Source of the DNA: Legionella rowbothamii
Lineage (GTDB): Bacteria; Pseudomonadota; Gammaproteobacteria; Legionellales; Legionellaceae
Direction: 5' to 3'
Length of the DNA stretch: 64,000 nt
NCBI RefSeq assembly: GCF_900639985.1
Contig: NZ_CAAAIM010000006.1
Location: 124,001-188,000 of the forward strand
Shown: one piece after another, positions 10,533 to 20,202 of the stretch
Layout of the letters: each line of letters starts with the position of its first letter
Position numbering within the stretch: the stretch's first letter is position 1
The notes under the pieces: generated by a model
What the model was told of the DNA's origin: nothing
The model's database searches: none
Seen by the model: the letters and a program-made list of their open reading frames with translations, nothing else
Position numbers and translations under genes: made by a program

Positions 10533-10838
10533 ATGTATTTAGAACCAATTTTTCCTGCCCCTCATTTGCATTCAATGAACCACTTTAAGATACAATGAGT
10601 TAAGAATAATAACTCTGATTAAAAATAATTACAGTTAGTGATTTTTAATATTTATGTATAATTTCCGGTAATAAAAATGGAATATGAGAAGGCTCCAGCC
10701 CATTGTGCTAGAGAAAAGTAGATTAATTTCTCGAGAACAAAAAAATTTTTTAGTCCTTACTGATACTTTCCACCACGATGAAGCCCAATATAGGTGTTAA
10801 ATTAAACAATATTGTTGGGCTTCGTTGTGCTCGGCTTG
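10533..10838. other. Intergenic region with a hairpin terminator at 10774-10829
   Basis: About 300 bases between convergent genes. The only clear structure is an imperfect long inverted repeat, with arms CACGATGAAGCCCAATAT (from 10774) and ATATTGTTGGGCTTCGTTGTG (to 10829). It probably ends the MFS gene from the right and the release-factor-like gene from the left. The rest is AT-rich with no supported gene. Confidence 0.6.
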
Positions 10839-12050
10839 CTACATTGGTGCAGCAAGCTTCGTCATCCGGCTCACATACTTACCATAGCAAAATACAAAGA
10901 AAACAATGAAAAGCGATAAGGGAATGCAAAGAGTCCAAATGTTTATATTCGAATAATTTTCACCAACAAATCCTACAAAAATGGCACCGATTACACCGCT
11001 CAAATAATAAGTCATTTTCCACGTGGCAAGACCTAAACCCTCATTCCCTGGGCCAAATGATGTTGCAGCTATTTTTTTTGAGATTGGCGAGAAGAGCATT
11101 TCGCCAATGGAGGCGAAGAATATAAAAATTAGACTCAATACCAGGTAGCTGGTAATTCCAAATAGAAAATATCCTGCACCTAAAAAGAAAGCCCCGGTAC
11201 TTAGCAGAACTAAATTTCCCTTAGCGTGCAATTTGCCGATCAATAATGGCTGGACAAATATAAGCATCATGGGATTTAACGATAAAATAAGCCATGAATA
11301 AAATGGGCTGTTAAAGCGTGAAACGGCCTCTAAGGGAAAATAGATTCTAATTAATGAGTAAATAATGCCGTAAACAAACACCACGGGTATAATCATGCCT
11401 AGAGCTGATATATTTTTTTTAACTGAATAGACAACCTTTTTTTTCTCCAGCACAAAACCATCATCCCTGGTCAGTAAAAAAATGGCTGAAAATAATAAGA
11501 GAAACCCAAACAGCATAAATAAATTCGTCAATCGCTCAGCTTGAAAATAACTCATAAAAAAGCTGCTGATGGAAAACGATAAATTAAATACTACGGATTG
11601 AACAACAATAATTCGATTTTTCATTGCATCACTGTCAGCCAATTTAATCAGTGCCGTTAGATTCGCGATCATCATAAAGACCCCGCCAATACCGCATAAA
11701 AATAAGATGGCCAGCAGATAAGAATATGAAGTTATGGATGAAAGTAAAAAGAAACCTAAGGCGTAAAGAAATATCCCAAATGCAGATACCTTAACCACAG
11801 AAATTCTAGTAGTTAAATAACCGCTTATTAATGAGCCGATGCAGGTCCCTAATGAGAAGGCGGACATTAATTTTCCGACTTGAAAGGTTGTAAAGTGTAA
11901 GGAATGAACCAAATAAATTGAAATTAAATGTGAAACACACATCGCTATTGATTCAATAACTACTAGGGGAATCACTTTTCCTGTGCCTTTGGGAACATCA
12001 GTATAATGTGCTAAATAATTTTTTAGAAAAGTGTTTGTAGCACTATCCAT
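10839..12050 (-). CDS. MFS transporter
   Basis: 403 residues with about 12 hydrophobic segments, which is the usual MFS size. The loop between helices 2 and 3 reads SGYLTTRISVVKVS, a weak version of the MFS G-x-x-x-D-R-x-G-R-R-hinge. The second half mirrors the first, with IGKLHAKGNLVLLS in the equivalent loop. It probably exports or imports a small solute across the inner membrane; substrate unknown. The N-terminus before helix 1 is about 25 residues. It is a single gene with the secreted-protein gene upstream in the same direction, separated by about 120 bases that include a terminator. Confidence 0.85.
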   Translation of the reverse strand: MDSATNTFLKNYLAHYTDVPKGTGKVIPLVVIESIAMCVSHLISIYLVHSLHFTTFQVGKLMSAFSLGTCIGSLISGYLTTRISVVKVSAFGIFLYALGFFLLSSITSYSYLLAILFLCGIGGVFMMIANLTALIKLADSDAMKNRIIVVQSVVFNLSFSISSFFMSYFQAERLTNLFMLFGFLLLFSAIFLLTRDDGFVLEKKKVVYSVKKNISALGMIIPVVFVYGIIYSLIRIYFPLEAVSRFNSPFYSWLILSLNPMMLIFVQPLLIGKLHAKGNLVLLSTGAFFLGAGYFLFGITSYLVLSLIFIFFASIGEMLFSPISKKIAATSFGPGNEGLGLATWKMTYYLSGVIGAIFVGFVGENYSNINIWTLCIPLSLFIVFFVFCYGKYVSRMTKLAAPM

Positions 12051-12133
12051 AATTACAACCTATTTAAATCCATTTTATCTAGGAGGGATATTCTGTGATA
12101 TTTATAATTTTTGCAAGATGTAAATTTAAAAAT

Positions 12134-12160
12134 CATCAGGACAGCATGGCCATCCTGATG
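12134..12160 (-). terminator. Rho-independent terminator of the 12170-12829 gene
   Basis: An 8-base stem (CATCAGGA / TCCTGATG) with an 11-base loop. On the minus strand it is followed by a T-rich run (GATTTTTAAATTT). It lies 10 bases after the stop codon of the secreted-protein gene. Confidence 0.75.
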
Positions 12161-12169
12161 TGCTCTGAA

Positions 12170-12829
12170 TTATTTACCCGCATTCATTTTGGCTAACTCT
12201 TCCGGAGTTGCTAAGAATTTATCTTCGAAATCGATAACAAAACCGGCAAAAATACGCACAATTCGGTCATCAATTTTTTCAGGATAATGTACGGAAATAC
12301 TCCAATTGTTTGCGCTCTTATTGCGGTTTAACTCGGCGATTGGATGAGGATTAGTATTCGATTCGAGAATAACAAATCTATCAAAATTTGCATTTGCATA
12401 AGCACTACCTATGTACTTTGGATTGCCTGACTCATCATATTCATAAAGATTAAATTTAGCTGATTCAAGCGTAGCCATATCACCATCAATCAGACCAATT
12501 TTTACCCCGCGAGTATCATAAATATCAATATCAGTTGCCCAAGGATAGATAGAACCCATAGAAATTACGCGAGTAATTCCGGTAGCCTGCCAACCTTCGT
12601 TCTTTGATAGGTCATAGTTGGTGCGAATACGAAATGCGCTCTTTTTTATTGAACCTGGATAAGTTTCTTTAAGTGGAGATTTAATTTGATACACTTCTGA
12701 AAACTTATAAATATCTTTGGTTAGTGCTAAATCATAAGGATGATCTTCATGAACACCATAGCTGCTAGCGCCTGTTGCAAAAACGAGTACAAACAGGAAA
12801 AACATGCATGAGGTAAATAATTTACGCAT
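12170..12829 (-). CDS. Secreted protein, possibly tubby/LURP-one-like barrel
   Basis: 219 residues. The N-terminus is a classic signal peptide (MRKLFTSCMFFLFVLVFATGASS), so the protein is exported; a lipoprotein cysteine at the cleavage site is absent. The mature part has alternating strands such as TDIDIYDTRGVKIGLIDG and AKFNLYEYDESGNPKYIGSA, a pattern seen in LURP-one/tubby C-terminal barrels (strand, D-x-x-G turn, strand). That fold is a guess from pattern only. The reading frame has a good Shine-Dalgarno (AGGAGTATTTA before the ATG). Function unknown. Confidence 0.75.
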   Translation of the reverse strand: MRKLFTSCMFFLFVLVFATGASSYGVHEDHPYDLALTKDIYKFSEVYQIKSPLKETYPGSIKKSAFRIRTNYDLSKNEGWQATGITRVISMGSIYPWATDIDIYDTRGVKIGLIDGDMATLESAKFNLYEYDESGNPKYIGSAYANANFDRFVILESNTNPHPIAELNRNKSANNWSISVHYPEKIDDRIVRIFAGFVIDFEDKFLATPEELAKMNAGK

Positions 12830-12951
12830 TAAATACTCCTATATTAAATTTGTGTTTAGAGGCGATGATGCTTCTTTGAAATGCAGGGCTATCATATATC
12901 ATCTTTATTAATGATTTATTAAGTCGATGAATTTAAATTTCTTATTCCTTG

Positions 12952-14760
12952 TTAGATGATATCTAGCACTGCATTGAGCAATTGTTGGGTATATTCGTGT
13001 TCTGGCTGATGGAAGATTTTTTCACAAGAGCCGAACTCAATCGCCCGCCCCTCCTTCATCACTAAAACATCATCAGCAATGTAGGAAACAACGCCCATAT
13101 TATGGGTAATAAATAAATAGGAAATACCGGTCTCTTGCTGCAATTCTTTCAATAAGTTAAGAATCTGGGCTTGAACGGAAATATCCAAAGCGCTTGTTGG
13201 TTCATCACAAATCAGAATATCTGGCTCAGTAGCTAAAGCCCGAGCAATACCAATTCGCTGCCGTTGCCCACCTGAAAACTGATGCGGGTAACGGTGCAAA
13301 CTACCGGCTGGTAAATTAACCTGGCACAAGAGCTCTTTTTGACGCTTATGAATTAAAGAACGTTTCATCCCCTGAGCACGCATACCTTCAGCAATGATTT
13401 CACCTACGGTCATCCTCGGGTTCATTGAGGAAAACGGATCTTGGAAAATAATTTGGACCTTTTTACGGTACTCTCTTAATGCCTTGCCCCGCAATGATAA
13501 AATATCCTGGCCGCGATATTGCACCGCCCCCCCAGAAATAGCTAATAAACGCAACAAAGCGCGACTCGTAGTTGTCTTGCCACAACCTGATTCCCCAACT
13601 AAAGCTAGAGTTTTTCCTTGTTGTAAACGAAAAGAAAGCTTATCTACGGCAGGAAATAATATTTTAGCTCGGCTAAACAATCCTTTTTTCTGAATAAAAT
13701 CAACGGATAGGTTAGTAACTTGCAAAATGGTTTCTGTTTCGTTAGTTGCCGCATTCCATGCGATTTTCTTCGTATCTAAAGGGGGGAGCTCATTAAGTTC
13801 TGGATATAAATGGCAGCGTACTATCCGTTGCTCTTGTTCTTGCAATTGAGGTTCTTCTTGATGACAACGTGAAAAAGCATAAAGACAACGTGGATGAAAA
13901 CGGCAGCCCGAGGGCAATGCATCCAAAGCCGGAACAAAACCTTGAATTACCGATAAGCGTTCTTCTCTTTTGGCAAATGAAGGTAATGAAGCCAGCAATT
14001 GCTGTACATAAGGATGTTTTACGTGTGAAAAAAAATCATGGGCGGTTGATTGCTCTACTACCTGCCCCGCATACATCACACAAACACGGTCAGCCATGGC
14101 TTTTACTACACCTAAATCGTGGGTAATAAGTAACATACTCATTTGATGAGTTCGTTGTAATTTTTTCAATAGAGCGAGTATCTGCGCCTGAATCGTTACA
14201 TCCAAAGCAGTAGTTGGTTCATCCGCTATTAAAATTTCGGGACTACAAGCTAAGGCCATGGCGATGACAACCCTCTGCTTTTGCCCACCCGACAACTGAT
14301 GCGGGTATTGATGCATTTTGATTTGTGGTTGTGGCATTTCTACTTCATTAAGCAATGCCAGCATAGCCTGCTCTAATCCTTGTTTCGAATAGGCTTGTTT
14401 TCTTTTTAATACCTCAGCTAATTGTTCTCCAATCGTCATCACTGGATTTAAGGCGGTCATCGGTTCTTGAAAAATCATCGCCAACCTCTTGCCCCTTAAG
14501 TGTCGCATCATCTGCTCTGGCAAATTGAGAATATCTGCTCCATCGACATTAATTTGGCTATCAAGACCATAAACACCCGTATGCGGTAATAAACGCATCA
14601 AAGCTAAGGAGGTTAATGATTTCCCACAACCTGATTCACCTAACAATACTAGCGTTTCTCCAGGATGGAGTACAAAGCTTAACTTATCCAATGCGGAGAC
14701 CGTTTTATGCGGTTCTTTGAATGCTACTGATAATAAATGCGCTTCTACCCGATGTTCCAT
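12952..14760 (-). CDS. ABC transporter with two ATPase domains, dipeptide/oligopeptide type (YejF/GsiA-like)
   Basis: 602 residues with two complete ABC domains. Domain 1 has Walker A GESGCGKS (about residue 38), signature LSGGQKQR and Walker B ILIADEP. An oligopeptide-transporter C-terminal segment follows (LPSGCRFHPRCLYAFSRC, with the Cys spacing of DppD/OppD proteins, which carry an iron-sulphur site). Domain 2 repeats GESGCGKT, FSGGQRQR and ILICDEP. The fused arrangement is that of YejF and GsiA, which power peptide or glutathione uptake. The permease and binding-protein genes are not next to it, so the partner and substrate are unknown. It is divergent from parE. Confidence 0.9.
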   Translation of the reverse strand: MEHRVEAHLLSVAFKEPHKTVSALDKLSFVLHPGETLVLLGESGCGKSLTSLALMRLLPHTGVYGLDSQINVDGADILNLPEQMMRHLRGKRLAMIFQEPMTALNPVMTIGEQLAEVLKRKQAYSKQGLEQAMLALLNEVEMPQPQIKMHQYPHQLSGGQKQRVVIAMALACSPEILIADEPTTALDVTIQAQILALLKKLQRTHQMSMLLITHDLGVVKAMADRVCVMYAGQVVEQSTAHDFFSHVKHPYVQQLLASLPSFAKREERLSVIQGFVPALDALPSGCRFHPRCLYAFSRCHQEEPQLQEQEQRIVRCHLYPELNELPPLDTKKIAWNAATNETETILQVTNLSVDFIQKKGLFSRAKILFPAVDKLSFRLQQGKTLALVGESGCGKTTTSRALLRLLAISGGAVQYRGQDILSLRGKALREYRKKVQIIFQDPFSSMNPRMTVGEIIAEGMRAQGMKRSLIHKRQKELLCQVNLPAGSLHRYPHQFSGGQRQRIGIARALATEPDILICDEPTSALDISVQAQILNLLKELQQETGISYLFITHNMGVVSYIADDVLVMKEGRAIEFGSCEKIFHQPEHEYTQQLLNAVLDII

Positions 14761-14843
14761 ATCTTTTATTACTTATGAATATTCCTCTACTCTACCATAT
14801 CTATGATAAAATGAACCCTAGTACATATATTTGAGTGAGTGCC

Positions 14844-16727
14844 ATGTCAGAAAATTACACCGCCCAGGCCATTGAGGTCCTAAGTGGACTTGAACCGGTT
14901 CAACGTCGCCCCGGGATGTATACCGATACCACACGCCCAAATCACTTGGCTCAAGAAGTCATTGATAACAGCGTGGATGAAGTATTAGCAGGCTTTGCTA
15001 GCCACATCACCGTCACCCTTCATGAAGATGGGTCTGTTGAAGTAGAAGATAATGGTCGCGGTATGCCGGTCGATATCCATCCCCAAATAGGATTAAGTGG
15101 GGTTGAAGTGATCATGACACGTCTACACGCGGGTGGTAAATTTTCTGATAAAAACTACAGCTTCTCTGGTGGATTGCATGGTGTAGGCGTTTCTGTAGTG
15201 AATGCCTTATCGGAGCGCCTTGATGTTACGATTAAACGTAATGGTATTGTTTATCAAATGTCCTTCTCGAATGGGGATAAACTCTGTGAGTTAAATGAGT
15301 CTGGCGTGGCTAAAAAGCGCGACACAGGAACAACCATTCGTTTTTGGCCTAATGAGAAATATTTTGATACCACACGTATTTCGGTCAAACATCTTACCCA
15401 TATTTTAAGAGCAAAAGCGGTACTATGTACTGGCTTATCAATGACTTTCGTTAACAAAGCGAGCAATGAAGTATCTAACTGGTGTTATGAACATGGACTG
15501 GTTGATTATTTAAATCAATCCTTAAGCGATGGGACTTATTTACCTGAAGAACCATTCACCGGTGAGTTCAAAAGTGATGAAGCCACAGTGGATTGGGCAT
15601 TGGTTTGGGCTGATGGCACCAGCGTTGGTTTTAGTGAAAGTTATGTGAACTTAATTCCTACCATTCAAGGTGGAACGCATGTTAATGGCTTACGCTCTGG
15701 TTTATTTGATGCCCTGAATGAATTCTGCGAACTCAGAAATTTATTACCACGCGGGGTTAAACTTACCGCCGATGATCTTTGGGATGCATGCCAATATGTT
15801 CTTTCTGTAAAAATGAAAGAGCCGCAATTTGCAGGACAAACTAAAGAACGTTTAAGTTCACGACAAATTTCCGCCTTTGTCAGTAACGTGGTAAAAGATG
15901 CTTTTGCACTTTGGCTAAACCAACATCGAAATCAAGGTGAAGCAATTGCCGCTCTAGCAATCGACCGTGCGCAGCGCCGTTTAAAGCAAGCCAAACAAGT
16001 AGCACGTAAACGCGTAAGCCAAGGACCAGCTCTTCCGGGAAAACTGGCGGATTGTTTGCAAACAGATCTCAGCCAAGCCGAACTCTTCCTGGTTGAAGGA
16101 GATTCTGCAGGTGGTTCAGCTAAGCAAGCACGTAATAAAGACTTTCAAGCAATACTTCCATTACGCGGAAAAATTCTAAACTCTTGGGAAGTTGATTCGT
16201 CTCATGTGTTGGCCTCACAAGAAATTCATGATATTTCTGTTGCGATTGGTGTTGATCCAGGCTCGATAGATCTCAGTGGTCTGCGTTATGGAAAAGTCTG
16301 TATTCTTGCCGATGCGGATTCAGATGGTGCGCATATTGCAACCTTGATTTGTGCTTTATTTTTACGCCACTTCAAACCCTTAGTCCAAGCAGGACATGTG
16401 TTTGTAGCGATGCCTCCTCTTTATCGTATTGACGCAGGAAAAGTGATTCATTATGCCCTTGATGATGAAGAAAAGAATCGCTTAATCGCACATTTAACCC
16501 AAACGAGCAGAGCTAAAATTAATGTGCAACGCTTTAAAGGATTGGGAGAGATGAATCCCATTCAATTGCGTGAGACCACAATGGATCCAAACACCCGTCG
16601 TTTGGTCCAACTTACTTTAGATGACGAAGCAAATGCTGAAGCAGTAATGGATATGATGCTCAATAAAAAACGTGCAGGAGATCGTAAGGTTTGGTTAGAA
16701 ACGAAAGGGAATTTGGCGGAGATTTAA
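14844..16727 (+). CDS. parE: DNA topoisomerase IV subunit B
   Basis: The ATPase subunit of topoisomerase IV, which decatenates daughter chromosomes together with ParC. The N-terminal GHKL ATPase shows IDNSVDE (Bergerat N box), ED NGRGMPV and the loop GGLHGVGVSVVNALS. The C-terminal TOPRIM region has LVEGDSAGGSAKQARN, LRGKILN and DADSDGAHI. The end shows the conserved RFKGLGEMNPIQLRETTMDP. Family length is about 630 residues. Two starts are possible: GTG at 14835 or ATG at 14844. I prefer ATG because SENYTAQAIEVLSGLEPV aligns with E. coli ParE from its own start. A hairpin follows at 16743. Confidence 0.97.
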   Translation: MSENYTAQAIEVLSGLEPVQRRPGMYTDTTRPNHLAQEVIDNSVDEVLAGFASHITVTLHEDGSVEVEDNGRGMPVDIHPQIGLSGVEVIMTRLHAGGKFSDKNYSFSGGLHGVGVSVVNALSERLDVTIKRNGIVYQMSFSNGDKLCELNESGVAKKRDTGTTIRFWPNEKYFDTTRISVKHLTHILRAKAVLCTGLSMTFVNKASNEVSNWCYEHGLVDYLNQSLSDGTYLPEEPFTGEFKSDEATVDWALVWADGTSVGFSESYVNLIPTIQGGTHVNGLRSGLFDALNEFCELRNLLPRGVKLTADDLWDACQYVLSVKMKEPQFAGQTKERLSSRQISAFVSNVVKDAFALWLNQHRNQGEAIAALAIDRAQRRLKQAKQVARKRVSQGPALPGKLADCLQTDLSQAELFLVEGDSAGGSAKQARNKDFQAILPLRGKILNSWEVDSSHVLASQEIHDISVAIGVDPGSIDLSGLRYGKVCILADADSDGAHIATLICALFLRHFKPLVQAGHVFVAMPPLYRIDAGKVIHYALDDEEKNRLIAHLTQTSRAKINVQRFKGLGEMNPIQLRETTMDPNTRRLVQLTLDDEANAEAVMDMMLNKKRAGDRKVWLETKGNLAEI

Positions 16728-16742
16728 GAGCTAATTATTCGA

Positions 16743-16771
16743 CGTCATTGTGAGCATAGCTCGCAATGACG
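16743..16771 (+). terminator. Hairpin after parE, of a dispersed palindromic type
   Basis: A 13-base stem (CGTCATTGTGAGC / GCTCGCAATGACG, one G-U pair) with a 3-base loop, 15 bases after the parE stop. The CGTCATTG-GAGC core resembles short palindromes dispersed in Legionella genomes, which is from memory. It is likely to act as a transcription terminator. Confidence 0.65.
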
Positions 16772-16882
16772 AAATTTATATACATCGTGAACATTTACTT
16801 ATTGCCTTACCAATTAATTTTCCCTTAAGCATCGTATGTTTAAATTAATGAACAAAATTTAACATAAAGAATAGCTTTTTTC

Positions 16883-17866
16883 ATGTCCTCTTCAAAAATA
16901 GACCGATTATTACGTGAAGGGATGCCGAATCACATCCCTGTTCCGCATAAAGCCCCTCATTTTATTAAACAAGACCCCATTTCCAGACATTTACGCAAAC
17001 ACGATAATAAGGAAATTCAATTTCCCTTCCCTAATCAAGCGGGCGTGTATATCAATACCAACGAACATGGAGTTAAACATATTTTTGATCAAATGGACTC
17101 TCTCGATCGTGTACCAGAATCCATTCATATCGGTTTTTCTGGCTGGCATAATTTTGATATTATGGCCCGAAGAGAGTCTTCTAGAGCGATTATTTGTGAT
17201 ATTAATCCAGAAAATGCATTATTTATGCATTACACCTTAAAATATCTAATAAGGTGCAACAGCAAAAATGAGTTCATTGAAAAAATGACCCAAGTGGTTA
17301 AGAAAAAACAATATGAAGGTTACAGAACAAATTTTGCCAAAAGCTCATATCTCACACTGGTTAAACCTAAAAGCATCAAATTCAGTTTAAACGTTAGCGA
17401 AGAATATCCTGATCACTTTGCTGTTCATGAGGAAATCGCTTTGGAACAACAAAGAGAGACAAGCTGGCTGTTTACGGATGAACGTTACCACTACATTAGA
17501 AATTTAGCATTGACTGATAAAATCGCTGTAATCACGCAAAGCATATGTGCATATGAAAGCTTTTTACGTATCCGTAGTGTATTAACGGAAAACGCGATCC
17601 AAATAGACACTATCTATGTCAGTAATATAGGCGAATGGATATTTGGAGAGCAACAAACCAGTTTTATTGAAACCATAACCGCGTTATTGACGGAGAATGA
17701 AACGATTTTAATTGATGCTCAAGTCAAAAATCCTCAAAACAATGAACCACCTTCTCAACGATGTATTTTAAAAAAGGATATCACTCCGCAACGTTTAAGA
17801 GATTGGTTTTTTCCAGGTAAAAAGCAGGAAAGCATTGAGGAATTAAATACGATATTCACCCCATAA
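16883..17866 (+). CDS. Unrecognised protein, possibly methyltransferase fold
   Basis: 327 residues, soluble. One segment, about residues 83-113, resembles a class I methyltransferase Rossmann start: IHIGFSGWHNFDIMARRES then AIICDINPENALFM, with the acidic D-I-N-P at the end of strand 2. Later DTIYVSNIGEWI sits where such enzymes have a motif IV strand. The glycine-rich GxGxG loop is not canonical, so SAM binding is only a suggestion. It is a single gene downstream of parE with its own AT-rich upstream region and a shared terminator with the next gene. It could also be a translocated effector; no direct sign. Confidence 0.7.
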   Translation: MSSSKIDRLLREGMPNHIPVPHKAPHFIKQDPISRHLRKHDNKEIQFPFPNQAGVYINTNEHGVKHIFDQMDSLDRVPESIHIGFSGWHNFDIMARRESSRAIICDINPENALFMHYTLKYLIRCNSKNEFIEKMTQVVKKKQYEGYRTNFAKSSYLTLVKPKSIKFSLNVSEEYPDHFAVHEEIALEQQRETSWLFTDERYHYIRNLALTDKIAVITQSICAYESFLRIRSVLTENAIQIDTIYVSNIGEWIFGEQQTSFIETITALLTENETILIDAQVKNPQNNEPPSQRCILKKDITPQRLRDWFFPGKKQESIEELNTIFTP

Positions 17867-17877
17867 CCATCAAAGCA

Positions 17878-17901
17878 ATCCTGGTTGCGAACAGCCAGGA
17901 T
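17878..17901. terminator. Hairpin between convergent genes
   Basis: A 7-base stem ATCCTGG / CCAGGAT with a 10-base loop, between two converging stop codons. On the plus strand it is followed by ACATTATTTC, so it could serve either gene. Confidence 0.55.
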
Positions 17902-17933
17902 ACATTATTTCAAATTAAAAATTACATCCTGAC

Positions 17934-20108
17934 CTACCACTTCAACAACGGAATTATATTTGAATAATCATCAGTCCATAAAAACTGTTTACCACTAGCC
18001 ACAAAATGCCATTCATTGCCATTCATTAATTTAGAGGCTAAATCCTGATTCATTGTTAATAAAGCCCATTGAGAAGCGAATTGCCCTAATGCTGCATTGC
18101 CCTGATCAACCTTACTAAATACCATAAGCTCCAAAGCACGCCCTGAGGCGGTCACAACCGGTAATAAATCCAAATGCCGATTGCTCAAATTAATCAGAAT
18201 GGTCCCGTCTTCTGTGATTTTCTGCCGGTATAAAGAAAAAGCTTCCAAAGTAATTAAATGGATGGGAATCGCATCCGAACTAAAGGCATCAACTATTAAA
18301 AGCTTTTGGGAGGCATCCATTAATTGCTCCACAGCCAAACGACCATCATTTTTTATGAGTTCAATTTTTGGAGGACAATCGCGTAAATAAGTAAAATATT
18401 GCGGATCTTGAGCAATTTGAATCACTTGCTCATCGATTTCAATAATCTTAACTTCATCACTATGACGAAATTGGCAAGCCATAGTACCAATACCCAAACC
18501 AATAATCGTGACTGGTAGGGATTGCCATTCTTGTTGAAGAACCGTCACAACTGATTGGATCGCGCCATAATACGAGCTAAACCCAAAAGGTATTACATCA
18601 CCCATTGCTTGCAATCCATGTACGGTGGATTGACTAATCAACGCATGCACGGCATTTTTATCGGAGCCTTTATCAACAACCTTTTTCACTCCATAAAAAT
18701 TTCGTTCTTGCACTAAAATCTTATCTACTTGCAAATAAGGAGAAAAAATAAAGCTAAACAAAATAAATAAAGAACAAACTAAACTCGTTTTACCGCGCCC
18801 CCAAACAGCGATGAGCGCGAGCGCCAGAATCGCGCCTATTTGAAAGTTCGATAGTCCACCAGGCCATTGAATAGCAGGAATGAAATAATGGCACAGTAAA
18901 ATGGTCAAGACACCCGTAGGAATACCAATTGCCAGCAATGTTGATTGCTTTTGATAAATAGATTTTACCTCTCCATTCGCTTCAACAGACCAACTTATAG
19001 GTAAAGCAATTAAACAAAGTAATAGCGCTAAAGGATATTCATAAACTTGATTAAACCAGTGTGGCGCCAGAATACCATTAAATATTCCAGCTAAAACACC
19101 TCCAAGAGCCAAGCAAAAATAAAATAAAGTCAGTAATTGCGGCTTAGGTCTTTTTAAAAATAATTGCCGATGGCAAAGCACTGCCAAAATAAAAAAGGTA
19201 GCTAAATTAAATAAAATATTCTGCCATGCCCGGATTTGGCTCACATTCAAGACAAAACAAAGCACAGTAAACACTAAAAATAAAACAACATTTTGCGCAA
19301 GCCAGCTAAAAGAAATGAGTGGTTTGGATGAGAAGGCAATAATAAAGGTCAATAAATACAATGCCAGGGGCAACACCCAAAATAAGGGAGTCGCAGCAAC
19401 ATCCGTGGTGATATATAAAGTAACGCCTAACATTAAGCTGCATGGGACAAAGCTTAAAAATACCCAATAGCCCATCTGTCGCCAAGGCCATGGAGCGCTA
19501 TCCCCCTTATCTGATACCAAAGGATTAAATCGGTTAGTGCAAAACACCACTAACAAAAGCCCTATATAGATTAGATAGCCAATTCCCCACCAATGAAATT
19601 GCTCCTTTAATCCGATGAAACGTTCGATTACCCATGGATAAAGTGCTAAAGAAGATAAGCTCCCCAAATTAGAGGAACTATATAAAAAATAAGGATCAGC
19701 AGCACCTTTCGCCTTAGTCTGACTGTAGCCAAATTGCAATAAAGGGGCCGAGGCGCCAAGGACCAGTAAAGGCAAACCTAATTGAGTTAATAAATTAGAT
19801 AAAATACTCCTCTCGGGTGCTCCAGGCATAACCACTGGCTGCAAGAAAAGAGGAATAGCGCTAAGACTAAATATAAGCACAATACTATGAATTATCCGCC
19901 AAGTCTTAGTATTTTTAAAAGCACTCAATAAGGCTGCATATCCATACGCAACTAACAATATTGCCTGAAAGAAGAGCATACAGACAGTCCAAACGGCGGG
20001 AGTACCTCCGTAAATGGGTAATAAGGCCTTCGCGGCCATAGGCTGAATACTGAACAGTAAAACTGCGCTTAGGAACAAGCAAGTTGGAAATAGAAAATGT
20101 AGCACCAC
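17934..20108 (-). CDS. Membrane-fused spermidine-synthase-like protein
   Basis: 724 residues. The first about 480 form 12 or more hydrophobic helices resembling a transporter-like membrane domain. The C-terminal about 240 residues are a spermidine-synthase-type Rossmann domain: VTIIGLGIGTMACQF (SAM-loop), KIIEIDEQVIQIAQ, ELIKNDGRLAVEQ and LLIVDAFSSDAIPIHLIT. This is the architecture of the bacterial 'fused MFS/spermidine synthase' family. The aminopropyltransferase active-site residues are not fully kept, so polyamine synthesis is not assured. Located in the inner membrane with the catalytic domain probably cytoplasmic. No operon partner. Confidence 0.85.
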   Translation of the reverse strand: MVLHFLFPTCLFLSAVLLFSIQPMAAKALLPIYGGTPAVWTVCMLFFQAILLVAYGYAALLSAFKNTKTWRIIHSIVLIFSLSAIPLFLQPVVMPGAPERSILSNLLTQLGLPLLVLGASAPLLQFGYSQTKAKGAADPYFLYSSSNLGSLSSLALYPWVIERFIGLKEQFHWWGIGYLIYIGLLLVVFCTNRFNPLVSDKGDSAPWPWRQMGYWVFLSFVPCSLMLGVTLYITTDVAATPLFWVLPLALYLLTFIIAFSSKPLISFSWLAQNVVLFLVFTVLCFVLNVSQIRAWQNILFNLATFFILAVLCHRQLFLKRPKPQLLTLFYFCLALGGVLAGIFNGILAPHWFNQVYEYPLALLLCLIALPISWSVEANGEVKSIYQKQSTLLAIGIPTGVLTILLCHYFIPAIQWPGGLSNFQIGAILALALIAVWGRGKTSLVCSLFILFSFIFSPYLQVDKILVQERNFYGVKKVVDKGSDKNAVHALISQSTVHGLQAMGDVIPFGFSSYYGAIQSVVTVLQQEWQSLPVTIIGLGIGTMACQFRHSDEVKIIEIDEQVIQIAQDPQYFTYLRDCPPKIELIKNDGRLAVEQLMDASQKLLIVDAFSSDAIPIHLITLEAFSLYRQKITEDGTILINLSNRHLDLLPVVTASGRALELMVFSKVDQGNAALGQFASQWALLTMNQDLASKLMNGNEWHFVASGKQFLWTDDYSNIIPLLKW

Positions 20109-20202
20109 TCGTCCTTGATTTACCTTAATTCTATAAAGGACGTTATTGTAGAATTATAAAAATTTATATTCAACTTAAACACCTAACAACGTACAACACG
20201 TT

